A stretch of DNA of 64,000 nt from Globisporangium splendens (taxonomy: Eukaryota > Oomycota > Peronosporomycetes > Pythiales > Pythiaceae), in the NCBI GenBank assembly GCA_006386115.1, contig VFIW01000064.1:213295-277294 (forward strand), written 5' to 3'. Numbering within the stretch: position 1 is the first letter of the stretch; every line of letters begins with the position of its first letter. Below the pieces are notes generated by a model that worked only from the letters and a program-made list of their open reading frames with translations, was not told the origin of the DNA and searched no databases. This document shows, piece after piece, positions 18,784-29,600 of this stretch. The translations under genes and the position numbers were made by a program.

Positions 18784-19426
18784 TGTAATGGGCTAAGGCT
18801 GCCATTACATGCAAGGTGGCTCTTTGTGTGTGTCACACACCACCTTGTGGAAGTGCATTGTGGGTGCGAAGATATTGGGTGAAACACATAAAAGTGATTC
18901 CCACATGCACTTGTGACGTCATCGTCTGACGTCAGAGCAATCTGTGTCTGAGTTGAGTGTTGGTCGCTCGCAATCATTGAGATTCGGCGTGATTACGCAC
19001 AACAGTACTCTAGACACGTGAGTGATAGTTCCTACTTGGGAAACTGCACTGGTGATGAGACCGACGTGTCTCTGCCACCTAAAGTGAGTGGCTGTAGCCA
19101 ATCACTTTGCAGGGAATTTTCCACGGGACTTCAAGTTCAAGCTTCTCGAATATCTCGTGGGTTCAACCTCAGTGTACCCAAGGTTTTATATATCAGATTC
19201 ATAGGTTTTATTGTGCATGTTTAGGTTTTAGTTATAAAACCTCTAGGAGCCCTTGGGGTTCATTTACAAGTAGCGACAGGAACCATAAGCATTTTAATTC
19301 CGTTGCAATTTTACCCTCAAGTACTCAAGTCGTCTTCTCTCCCTCCAAGTCGGGAGATCGCTTCCTCAAGTCGCACAAGCGTGTGTGCCGTGTTTTGGGG
19401 ACTGTTTGGAACAGCGCCCCATTACA
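18784..19426 (+). repeat. LTR2, shared by elements B and C (type I U3, type II U5)
   Basis: 643 bp from TGTAATGGGC to GCGCCCCATTACA. It is near-identical to LTR1 up to about 19250 (CTCTAGGAGCCC) and then changes to the U5 seen in LTRs A and D (GGGGTTCATTTACAAGTAGC). It is followed by the same TGGTAGCACTTCG primer site and the gag of element C. Confidence 0.85.
18914..18934. promoter_or_regulatory. Paired TGACGTCA sites in LTR2
   Basis: Perfect copies at 18914-18921 and 18927-18934, spacing 13 bp. Confidence 0.6.
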
Positions 19427-19530
19427 CCTGGTAGCACTTCGAGCGGTCCTTCCAGCGACCAAGCCAAGAAAGGTTTGACGAAGCGGCTTTGAGCACTTCG
19501 CGCATTCCTGTCCAAGACCTACCTCCGTCT

Positions 19531-21480
19531 ATGTCTGAGAACATGGAAGAAGTAGACGTGCCACTCGGTCCAGCAGTACCGGAAACTGTCGAGTTGACTA
19601 TTGAGGGTTTTCCTCATTTGTCTTCTTATGAGTGGTCGGCGCTGGAGCGGATGCGAAACGTCATCGGGGAGGCTGCTGTAATCAGCCTACTACGATCGGC
19701 GTCTCCTGAAGACCAGAAGAACGCTGCGGTCAGTTTCATGCACCACGAGATTATTGAATCTCGAAAGCAGGTCGCAACCCCTGTTTCGTCCTTCAGGACG
19801 GTGCCGCTGAAGCTGGATGTGTCTCCGTATCGTGGCGGAGAGAACGAGCCTCTTTCGAGATGGTTCGTCGAGTTGGATGCAGCCATCACTGCAAGACAAC
19901 TGCGAGACCCTTCGCAGCAAGTGTTGTTCGCGATGTCAAACCTTGCGGGTCGTGCGAAGAGCTGGGCTTATGGGAAGCGTTTGTCGGATCCAAACTGCTT
20001 CTACAGCTACGAAGACTTCAAGGCAGAGCTCAAGACAGCGTTTGAGCCACCGCAGAGTGAGTTCCGTGCGCGTGCCGAGTTCCTCAAGCTTCGCCAAGGC
20101 CGTTTCGATCTGCATTCGTATGCACAACGAGCGCGCTTCCTGGTCTCAAGCATCGTGGACGAGCCGATTGACGTTCCGACGCAAGTTGTGACGTTCATGA
20201 TGGGTCTGAACGACGGGCCAATCCGGAACCAATTGTTCCGTGAGTATCCCAAGACGCTGGACGAAGCCATCAGCCGTGCGATGCAAGAAGAGTTCAGCAT
20301 CAAGCAAGCCAAGTTCCAAGGGTTTCCGTCAAGGCCACCAAGACAAGCGAATGTCGCGCACGATGGCCCAGAGCCGATGGACATCTCGTACATTTCCACG
20401 CCTGGAAATGGACGTCCTCACAACGATGGAAAATGTTTCCGTTGTGGAAGTCGGGTCACTTCGCTCGGAACTGCAAAGTGTCTTTGCCTGACCGGCAAGC
20501 GACACAGGGTTCGCGCTCGAACAACTACGGTCGCGGCCGTGGGTTCGATCGTTCCCAACGTTCAAAAACGGGAACGACCAGTAGGGGCGGGGCCTCCTAC
20601 TGGGCTCGAAAAGAGGACTGTGTTTGTGGATACACAGGACTCTGGCCCCAATGTGCATGATGCACATGCAGTTTCCACGAGGGAGAAGAGTGTCAGTCAA
20701 ACGTCAAGTTTGATCGTTCTCAAAGCTCATGTAGACGGTATTGCAACGCCTCTACGTGCTTTGGTTGACACTGGTGCGTCGAACAATTTTGTTCGAAATG
20801 AAGTGATCGTCAGGTATAAAGTACCAATGCCTGATGCGAATGAAGACAAGACGATGGTTATTCGGTTGGCCAACGGGTCAACTGTGAAGATGCCGAAGCG
20901 CGTGGTGCGCTTGGCAATGGAATGTGAAGATTTCCGAGGTGAAGACGAGTTTATTCTACTCGACCTCGATGACAAGTTTGATCTGATTCTGGGAATGCCA
21001 TGGTTGAAGCGTTATCAACCTAGCATTGACTGGATGAAGATCTCCGTTGACAAGTCACACGATGCTGACTTGAGCTGTGTGACAACGGATGAAGTGGTGT
21101 GGGTTTACACATCTGTCGAAGAGATCCCAGATGACCCTCGTGATATTGCGGTGTGCGATGGCCCCCCATGTTCACGAGCGGTACCCATCTTGAAGAAGAC
21201 TACTGGAGGTGGAGCAGTCAGGCGCCAGAAAAAGACTGTCTCCTTTGCCATCGACCCTAAGAGCGAGGCGATGTGCGTGGAAGAAACGAATGGGAAAAGA
21301 GCCGAAGAGCCATCCCGAGAGAAGAAGAAGAAGACCAGCAAGGAGAGTGTCCCGTGTGCCCCTGATCAAGGTACAAGTTACGGTGACGAAGGAAGTGTCC
21401 AAGCACAAGACATTTCAAGCGAGTTTGCGAATATCGCGGTCTACAATGAAGATGGTGACGTGGATGTAATCCGTCACTGA
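19531..21480 (+). pseudogene. gag: Gag and start of pol, element C, fused by a 1-nt loss
   Basis: The first ATG is at 19531 (MSENMEEVD); the frame extends upstream only through a TTG. The Gag domain is as in element B. At about 20447 one nucleotide is missing inside the zinc knuckle (B has TGTGGCAAGCCC, C has TGTGGAAGTCGG), so the knuckle after CFRCG is lost and the frame runs straight into the pol frame. The protease LVDTGASNNF (~20763) is intact. A TGA at 21478-21480 ends this frame. It is created by a 1-nt loss there and is followed by a compensating 1-nt gain near 21513. Confidence 0.75.
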
Positions 21481-21483
21481 AGA

Positions 21484-24480
21484 TTGAAAATCCTCCAAGC
21501 TCTGTTGAAGAGTTGGATTTCCTTGCCGTGGATGAGCAAGAAGACGCTGAAGCGTAGCCTAGCGAAAGGCGAAATTTCGCAGGTCTGCATGATCGTCGAT
21601 GTTGACGATGCAGAAGACATCAACACGGTATCAGCAACGGAGGCTGAAGTGTTCGATGAGAAGACACGGAAGGAAAGGTTCGAGGAGCAGTCATGGGATG
21701 CTCTCAAAACGAACCCCGTGTATGAACTTGTCAAGGAATATGAGGACATATTCCCAGACAAGGTGCCGGACGAACTGCCATTCGATAGAGGCGTTCGTCA
21801 TGAGATTGACATACTTCCTGGCACGAAGTATTGTATCACACGGCAGTGGCCGTTGCCAAGAGAACAAGTCGTTGCGATCGACGAGTTCTTTGCGCAACGT
21901 GCTAAGGCTGGTCATGTGCGAGAGAGCAAGTCTCCACATTGCAGCCCAACCTTCTGTGTGAAGAAGGCAACTGGAGGTTGGCGCATCGTTCACGCTTTCA
22001 ACAAGCTGAACGACGCTACCATTCCAGCCCAAACTCCGGTTCCACGCAAGGACATGATCCTTGATGGAATGGTTGGCAGCACCGTCTTTAGTGCTATCGA
22101 TCTGAAAGATGGGTTCTATCAGATTCGAATGCGCGAAGACGATGTACCACTAACTGCAGTGAGTACCCCGAGTGGTATGCTGTGGGAATGGTTAGTGATG
22201 CCACAGGGTTTGAAGAACGCTCCTGCGACTTTCAATAGGATGGTCACGAATTTACTTCGTCCATTGAGAGGGTTTGCACCGAGTTACTTTGACGATATAT
22301 TCGTTCATAGTAAAACCACGGGTGAAAAGTCTGACGTTGATGCTCATCTTGACCATCTCCGTCAAGTCTTTCAGGTCATGCGAGAGAACAAGCTCTACGC
22401 TAACCTGAAGAAGTGCATATTCTTTGCACCAGAGATCCCCGTTCTCGGCTGCTTTGTGGGAAAGCATGGCGTTCGAGTCGATCCGGAGAAGGTCAAAGCT
22501 ATTGACGATTGGCCTGTGCCTCAGAACGTCAAACAGCTACGACAATGGTTGGGTTTGGCCAACTACTTGCACAAGTACACGCGCAATTATGCAGCGTTGG
22601 TGCAACCCCTCACACAGCTCCTGAAGAAGGACATTGAGTGGGAGTGGTCCAGTGACCACCAAGCAGCGTTTGCCGAAGTCAAGAGGAGTCTGCGAGAAGC
22701 TCCCGTGCTGGCAATTGCAAACCACGACAAGCCTTTTCATGTGGTTTGCGATGCAAGCGACTATGCCATCGGTTGCGCGTTGATGCAACACGATGATGAG
22801 GGTCATGAGCGAGTTGTGTCGTATCAGTCACGACAACTCCGACCCGCAGAACGGAACTACCCAGTTCATGACAAAGAACTTCTTGCGATGAAGTATTCTT
22901 TGGTCAAGTTCCGTGTGTATCTGCTTGGAGAGGAGCGCTTCGCGATCTACACAGATCATGCGTCGCTGCGTACGGCAGTGAAGACTCCTCACTTGTCGCA
23001 AAGAATGGCGAGATGGTTCTCTTTCTTTGCAGAGTACAACTTTGTTGTACACTACAAGCCAGGCAAGACGAACATCTTAGCCGATGCGCTTTCAAGACGT
23101 CCGGACTACGATCCGAAGACCAAGAGTGAAGACACGGACGGAGCGTGTCGACTCTGTGAAGACATTCAAGCGATCGCAGTGCAAGCAACGACTACAGTGC
23201 GAGAAGACATTGTCGAAGGGTACAAGTCTGACGAAACATGTCAGGACTTGTTGAAGTATTTCAAGGACCCTTCGGACAAAGCACTGCAAGGTCTTCCGTC
23301 GCGCACAAGGTCGCGAGTTCACCGCTTCCGAGTACACAATGGGTTGTTGTACTACGCGGTTGAACAAGGGGATACAGCAAGGGTTGTTGTTCCCAACGAC
23401 GAAGGTCTGCGTCATCGACTCTTGTATGAGTACCATGACAGTCCTTCTGGTGGCCATCTCGGACGTGAGAAAACGTTTCTCAACTTGTCTCGAGATTACT
23501 ACTGGCCACACATGTACAAGTGGGTGCGCAAGTATGTGAGGACTTGCGAGATCTGCCAACGAGTGAAACCTTCTGGTTCCACTCAGGCACCACTTCGTTC
23601 ATTGGCTGTCCCTCAGGACAGTTGGAAGTCTGTGAGTATGGATTTCATATTCGGACTTCCACGTGACAAACACGGACGCAATGGCATCCTTGTGTTTGTG
23701 GACCGATTCAGCAAGATGGTCCATCTTGCGCCGGTTTCGGACAAGATCTCAGCCGAAATGGCGGCCAAGGTCTTTGTAGACGTCGTATTCCGTCTGCATG
23801 GCCTGCCCGTTGAGATCGTGTCTGACCGTGACACTCGGTTTACGTCCAAGTTTTGGCGTGCACTGTTCGGACTTCTGGACACCAAGTTGTCCATGTCAAC
23901 AGCGGCACATCCTGAAACGGATGGTCAAACTGAACGAGTGAATCGTGTCCTCGAAGACGTGTTGCGCAGCTACGCAACGTCTTTCAAAGAGTGGAGTGAG
24001 TTTCTCCCTCTTGCCGAGTTTGCGTTGAACAACTCCACGCATGTCTCGACGGGTCACTCTCCATTCTATGTGAACTATGGCATTCATCCTCGAGTGCCTG
24101 CTTCCATAATGGGTGAGGTCTCTACCTTAAGTGGGGGAGGGACTCCGGCTAAAGGCAATAAGCCGCAGTCGTCGTATGACCTGAATGCTGTTGCCGAGTT
24201 AAAAGCCAACTTTGACTCGATGAAACCCCTCAACGACATCACTAGTCGTGAGGTGCAGCAAGTCGATGACTTTATCGTGAGGAGACAAGCCGTTGTGAGG
24301 TTTGTTCGAGACGCAATCGCGAAGGCTCAGGATCTGCAAAAGGAACAAGCAGACAAGAGTGGAAGGAAGAACAAGCAAGTTTATAAGATCAATGATCTTG
24401 TATTACTTAGCACGGCGAACCTGCCTGAACATGCAGTGTCCAACTTGGGAAGCTCGAAGCTTCTGCCAAGGTTCATTGGA
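21484..24480 (+). pseudogene. pol: Pol of element C (RT, RNase H, integrase), 3' truncated
   Basis: The frame continues in the same phase after the TGA. Reverse transcriptase (YFDDIFVHS, ~22282), RNase H (VCDASDYAIG, ~22746), integrase zinc finger and the DDE core (SMDFIFG ~23636, VSDRDTRF ~23820, ETDGQTERVN ~23910) are all present without interruption. Coding identity ends at FIGP near 24480. The open frame then runs on to 24840 through LINE sequence read antisense, which is meaningless as protein. The element cannot transpose alone. Confidence 0.8.
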
Positions 24481-24805
24481 CCAGGGTCGGTAGTAAGGAT
24501 TCCATTTGCTGCTTCAGATCGTCTTTCCACGCGGGATTGCGTCTCTCTGCCACCACCAGGTCTTCACAGAGATACTCCCACCCGAGTCTGTGGATATTGT
24601 TCGTCTGGTACAGCCTTGTCTGTGCTAGCTGGCTTCGCTCCTTTGGTGAAATCGCGCAACATCCCCGGTTTTGACTTTTGTCCCGATGCACTTGTTCATG
24701 CCAAGCTTCTGTATACTTGTCTCGGGCTCGCTGTAGCCACCGAGTTGTCCGCCGCATCGCTTGTCGCTTTATTGCAAGAGGTATTGAATAGAGACCTATG
24801 CCTCC
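24480..24805 (-). mobile_element. LINE fragment joined to element C
   Basis: About 320 bp nearly identical to 40062-40376 inside LINE-1, in the same minus orientation. It encodes the segment beginning GGIGLYSIPLAIKRQAMRR. Both ends are internal to the LINE, so this is a rearranged piece and not a normal 5'-truncated insertion. Confidence 0.8.
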
Positions 24806-25632
24806 CCCCGCAGGATTCACACGGGATGAGTCATACATAAAAACCAGGTACAAACAAATCAATCGAAAGCAGGAGCGTGCTAGACTTGGAGGGAGGCGGA
24901 CATCGAGTCTTTGATTATATACGGAGGACGTGTAGTATACTACATGTTTTGCCGAAGCTTTTTTGAAGAGAGTGTTGCAAAAGATGTACATACTGTGGTG
25001 CTGTATTCAAGTAGTGCTCGCGTAACTCATGAAGACAAGCTGGGCGAGTAATTCAGTCGTCGCGGTTGTTCTCTCTGGCTTCACGACTGGCTGTGGTGGA
25101 GGGCGTCCACAAAAGCGTTTTCAGCACTGTTATGCAACGTTTGCCAATGCGTCACAATCAGAAACCAAATGCTGTTCAATTTTTCACAGCGCTGAGATGT
25201 CTGTAGCAAAACTGCCCGCTATATTGACATCTCACTGTAAAACTGCTTGCAACAATAAATGCATTATCACATCGTAAACAGCTTGGTATATTAACAGTGT
25301 GGGTCGATTTGGGGACTTTTTTTGGATCCTTTTTGGTGCAAATAAGGTTGTTGGCCGAAATGTCCCAGTTTGCAGATGCCTGGCTATGAATCCAGTGCAA
25401 ACAACGAGGCTGTAGTGTCCCGAACTCCGAGAAGCAAATGTTGTGCTGTCGCACAGCTAGTGTGCTCTGATTCCAATGCTATACGTGTCCTGCGTCAGTC
25501 AATGTACACACTCCAGAAGTGAGCATCCCTCTGCAGAGAGGTGCCTGAAGTATTCACGAGCTGTGTCCACAAGATAATGCGTGTGTGTGTGTGTATTTCT
25601 TTACGTCTCTCTCACACACACTCTCTCTCAAA
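24806..25632. other. Intergenic stretch, no gene seen
   Basis: Between the LINE fragment and the elicitin-like gene I see only short unsupported frames. A GT microsatellite (25579-25596) and CA/CT-rich tracts lie just before the elicitin-like promoter. Confidence 0.5.
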
Positions 25633-25650
25633 CTCATTCTACGATTTGCC
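25633..25650 (+). promoter_or_regulatory. Oomycete initiator and flanking element of the elicitin-like gene
   Basis: CTCATTCT (25633-25640) fits the initiator consensus and is followed by ACGATTTGCC, close to the flanking-element consensus MAWTTTNC. It lies about 50 nt before the ATG at 25687 and rules out the upstream in-frame ATG at 25585 as the start. Confidence 0.6.
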
Positions 25651-25686
25651 TCGTCCAAAGCAATTGTCCTCGGCTACTATCCCAGT

Positions 25687-26391
25687 ATGAAACTCCAAGC
25701 TCCTCTCGCTGTTGCCGCCGCTATAATGGTGGACATTACTAATGGTGCACCGATCGAGCTGTGCAATGGCATCCAAAGACTCGCTATTAATCGAGTTGCC
25801 AACTTGCTTACCTCCATGTCTACTGTGTGTTTTCTGAATTCGGGATTCAACCTTCTATTGGGCCAGAGTTTGCCGAGTGATGCTCAGAGAATCTGGATGT
25901 GCGGGGCACCTTCGTGTCACTTAATGGTTGCGAAGATGAATGCATCGAACCTTCCGGATTGTCGTGCAACCAATTTCAACGTTAACACCAATTTGTACGC
26001 ATTCGCATCGACCTTTGAGTCAGAGTGGACGAGGCTGACAGCCTCACCGACGCCAACCACGACAGCACCACCAATCGCGACACCAGCGCCAACCATGAGC
26101 GCTCCGTCAAACACCCCACCGACGCCAGCCACGACCAATCCACCTACTGTTCATCCTCCGCCAGAAACGCCGGCGCCATTGACTTCACCAACGGTCGTGC
26201 CAACACCAAGTACCGCCACTCCGACGACCGGTGAGCCACCACCCAGCACGACAACTCCAACGACGGATACGTCAACACCGAGCACCGAAAACCCGACAAC
26301 CGACGCTCCAACACCTGCCGTGGATACTCAAGCAACAGGCGCGCCAACTCCTACAGTGGGTACTCCATTGACGGAGAAGCCAGTGTTTTGA
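25687..26391 (+). CDS. Elicitin-like secreted protein with Thr/Pro-rich tail, sixth cysteine missing
   Basis: 234 residues. A signal peptide (MKLQAPLAVAAAIMVDITNGA) is followed by an elicitin domain at residues ~24-117. Cysteines are at 26, 48, 72, 77 and 92; the spacings 24, 5 and 15 match canonical elicitins. The sixth cysteine, expected in an FSSKC-like context, is replaced by Trp114 (FESEW), so one of three disulfides (canonical 51-95) cannot form. Residues ~118-234 are a Thr/Pro/Ser-rich stalk likely to be O-glycosylated. There is no hydrophobic C-terminal anchor signal, so the protein may be released or bound to the wall through the stalk. Elicitins bind sterols and are recognised by plants. 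Whether this one binds sterol is unknown. Confidence 0.8.
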   Translation: MKLQAPLAVAAAIMVDITNGAPIELCNGIQRLAINRVANLLTSMSTVCFLNSGFNLLLGQSLPSDAQRIWMCGAPSCHLMVAKMNASNLPDCRATNFNVNTNLYAFASTFESEWTRLTASPTPTTTAPPIATPAPTMSAPSNTPPTPATTNPPTVHPPPETPAPLTSPTVVPTPSTATPTTGEPPPSTTTPTTDTSTPSTENPTTDAPTPAVDTQATGAPTPTVGTPLTEKPVF

Positions 26392-26687
26392 GCTTGCACT
26401 CCACACCTTCATGGCAACCAGAACCCGACGACTTCTCGCCAATAATGAAATCTCAACCCTTTTGTTCTGCAATGCAAACAAATCCTTTCGCTGGGTCACA
26501 GTGACTTGAGATACATCCACTTAGTCACAGTCAATTACGTAGTCCAACGCCGCCAAGCAATTCCATCGTCTATTGCAAAGTGGAAGCAAGCATTGGTTTG
26601 AACTTGGAATACAGACAACTGCATGATTATTGAGCTAGATGCAAAAATGCAGATATGAAAGCCAGCGTTCTCATTGCTACCTTGGTC

Positions 26688-29600
26688 TTATTGAATAGAT
26701 CGTTTTGCGAGCGACGCGAAAATGGACTCGGGCTGGCTCAACAACTCTTCTGGCGCTCCAAACTCGGCAACTTGACCCGCGTCCATAACCGCGATCTTGT
26801 CACAATGCATGATCGTGTTGATGCGATGCGCGATGATCAAGACAGTCTTGGTCACAAACGTCTCCTTGATCGTCACTTGGATGAGGTTGTCAGTCGCTGT
26901 GTCCACGTTCGCAGTCGCTTCGTCCAGCACCACGATCTTGCTGTTCTTGAGCAAGGCACGAGCGATACACAAGAGTTGTCGTTGGCCGACAGACAGGTTG
27001 TCGCCACCTTCTGAGACGACAAAGTCGAGACCAGCTCCCCATTTTGTGACGCTGTCAGACAAGTGCACTTGTTGCAGAATGGACCAGATCTCGTCATCTG
27101 AATACTCGGAGAACGGATCCAAATTCTCACGCAGCGAGCCACTGTACAGCACCGGGTCTTGTGGGATGATCGCCAGACTGCGGCGCAAGTCGCGAAGCTT
27201 GACGCTTTGGATATCGATGCCGTCAATAAACACCGAGCCACTTTCAAACTCGCGGATGCGGAACAACGCCACCATCAGGGAGCTCTTGCCAGCACCAGTA
27301 CGACCACAGATACCGACCTTTTCGCCACCTTGGATGTCCATGTTGACACCACGAAGCACCAACGGCAACTCTGGGCGATACTTCAAGCACAATTTGTCAA
27401 ACTTGATGGCACCTTGCGATGGCCAGAGCTCAGCGTTGATTGGAGTAGACGCCGCGCCGTCATCTTCCTTTGGGATCTCGCGAAAGTGCAGCAGTCGCTC
27501 GACACTCGTCATCGCGTTGTCCGTACGATCCACCGAACGCACGGTGTTCTGGACGATCGATGTGAGCATCAACGAGTACGTCAACGAGATACCACCGACG
27601 ACAGTGCTGATCTGACCTTTCGTCGCAACCAAGTAGAGTGACACGACGAAAATAATCACAACAGACATCCAATCCAAGCGCACCGCGAGCCATCTGCCTG
27701 CACCCCAGTACAAGAAATACGCCGCTGCGTTCCCGTCGACTGTGTCCTTGTTGATACGAATGAATTTGTCTTGCATCTTGAACGCTCGAATTGTGTGCAG
27801 ACCAGTCAAAGTCTCGCCAAACAGGTTGTACACAGGCGTTCGCGTGATGCCCTCCAGTCGTTTCACTTCGCGCGACGTCTTCTTGAAGTACTTTCCGATC
27901 ATGACAAAGAGAATGATCATCGGAATGTACGAGACACCGATCCAGTACGACGATGCTGCGGACACCGCCAAGGCACCAACCGTCATCGCGACATTCTGTA
28001 GTAACAGTTGGTATTGTTGTGGCAAACTCGCGTCAACTTGGTCGAGATCGTTCGAAAATCGGTTCAAGATGCGGCCCACAGGAGTGACATCAAAGTATCG
28101 ATTCACGGGAGCGCTCAGCACACGTCGAAACAGTTCGTTGTGCAAGTTGCTCGAGCTGCGAACGCACGCCTCGATCAGCAACTGGCCTCGAGCGACGGTC
28201 AGGATGCAACAGAGCACAATGAAACCCAGATACCACATGCCAAATTTCACGTCCGAGTACGAAGGGTCCACGCCGTTCCGGACCATATTCTTGGCCCAGT
28301 GGCCTTGCCACCAATCCACCAGCGTTCGCACACCTTGGCTCGTCGCGTAAATTATCAGCAAGAGGATCAGGACGATCACACCATTGAAGCCAGCCTCGTC
28401 AAAGTACGACCTGTAGATTGCGCCGGTGACTTTACCCTTCACTCGATCTTCCGCCTGAACGAGTTTGGCTGGATCCTCTTGACCTTCAGATTTGCCAGAT
28501 TCGGCAGCGTCTTTTGCGGACTGTTCCGCGGACATAACCACTTCCATCGCTACTGCAAGCGCAGATTCTCGCTGCTTCTCGTCTTCGTCGATCTCATGCT
28601 CATCGATCACATCCTTCTCGAGCTTGTCCAGCGTTGTGCTTTGCATGCCGAGCTCTGGGAACTGCGCCAGAATCTCATTGTACGTGCCGTCGCCAGCGAT
28701 GCAGCCGTCCTGGACCACGAGGATCTTGTCCGCATGCATCAGCAAGTCGTAGTGGCTGTTGAGTACCAGCAACCGCGTCTTGTCCTTTGCCAGACCCACG
28801 ATGCAATGGTTGAAAATGGCGTGGGCGACATGCGGATCCACAGCACTCAGCGGGTCGTCGAGAATCAGAATATCGTACTTGGATCGGTACATGGCTCTAG
28901 CGATCGCCACACGCGCTTTCTGACCACCACTGAGGTTGATGCCACGCTCACCGATCTCAGTCTGGTCGCCGTTGGGGAGTGCATGCAAGTCCAGCGCCAA
29001 TTGCGTGGCTTCGAGCACTTTTTCGTATCGTTCGACATCAAGCTCAGCTTCAAACAGGATGTTGTCCTTTACGCTCGAGTTTCGGATCCACGATTCTTGG
29101 CTCACGTACGCGATGTCACCGTGAACGTCCACACGGCCTTGCGTCATTTTCATTTCGCCGAGGAGCGCATTCAGGAGACTGGATTTGCCCGACCCGACAG
29201 TACCAATGATCATCACCAGACTGCCAGCGTCAATCTCCGCATTGATGCCTTCCAGTCGGAAACCGGGACCATTCACTAAGTCAATCTCGCCTCCAGGCAC
29301 TTTCTCCTCGGTACCTTCGCCTTGGTCAGTGCTCACAACGACCACGTCTGGCGACGAGTCGGATTGGGACCATTGAAAGTGTGCGTCGCGGATAGAAATG
29401 GAGCCCCGAATAGTGGAGTCATCAGTAAGACCGCCTAGAGTTCTCGAAGCCGTTTGCTGCTCTTGGAGCTCTTCACCAGCCAGGTATGCGTCGATCCGGC
29501 GGAACCCGATTCGAGCTTGAGACACAGCAGCGATGGCGCGCGGAAACATGCCGACAGCTGCACGGCACACGTTCACCATCGCGATCAACGTGAACGCATC

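Larger units (their letters stand above)
11943..19426 (+). mobile_element. Ty3/gypsy chromovirus element B
   Basis: The order is LTR1 (11943-12549), a primer-binding region, gag, pol with C-terminal chromodomain, an antisense coiled-coil gene, a purine tract and LTR2 (18784-19426). The gag and pol frames are intact. The two LTRs share U3 but differ in U5, so LTR2 is not a simple sister of LTR1 (see findings). The right LTR is shared with element C. Confidence 0.9.
19427..24480 (+). mobile_element. Ty3/gypsy element C, 3' end lost
   Basis: The internal region directly follows LTR2. It contains gag and most of pol, and stops in the integrase C-terminal region at about 24480, where sequence switches to a LINE fragment. 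No chromodomain, antisense gene, purine tract or 3' LTR remains. Confidence 0.85.

Noticed and set aside
24481..24840. C-terminal ~120 residues of the element C pol frame
   Set aside because: They are read antisense through a LINE fragment and have no biological meaning.
25585..25686. Upstream in-frame ATG extending the elicitin-like protein by 34 residues
   Set aside because: It lies in a microsatellite and before the initiator at 25633, and would bury the signal peptide.
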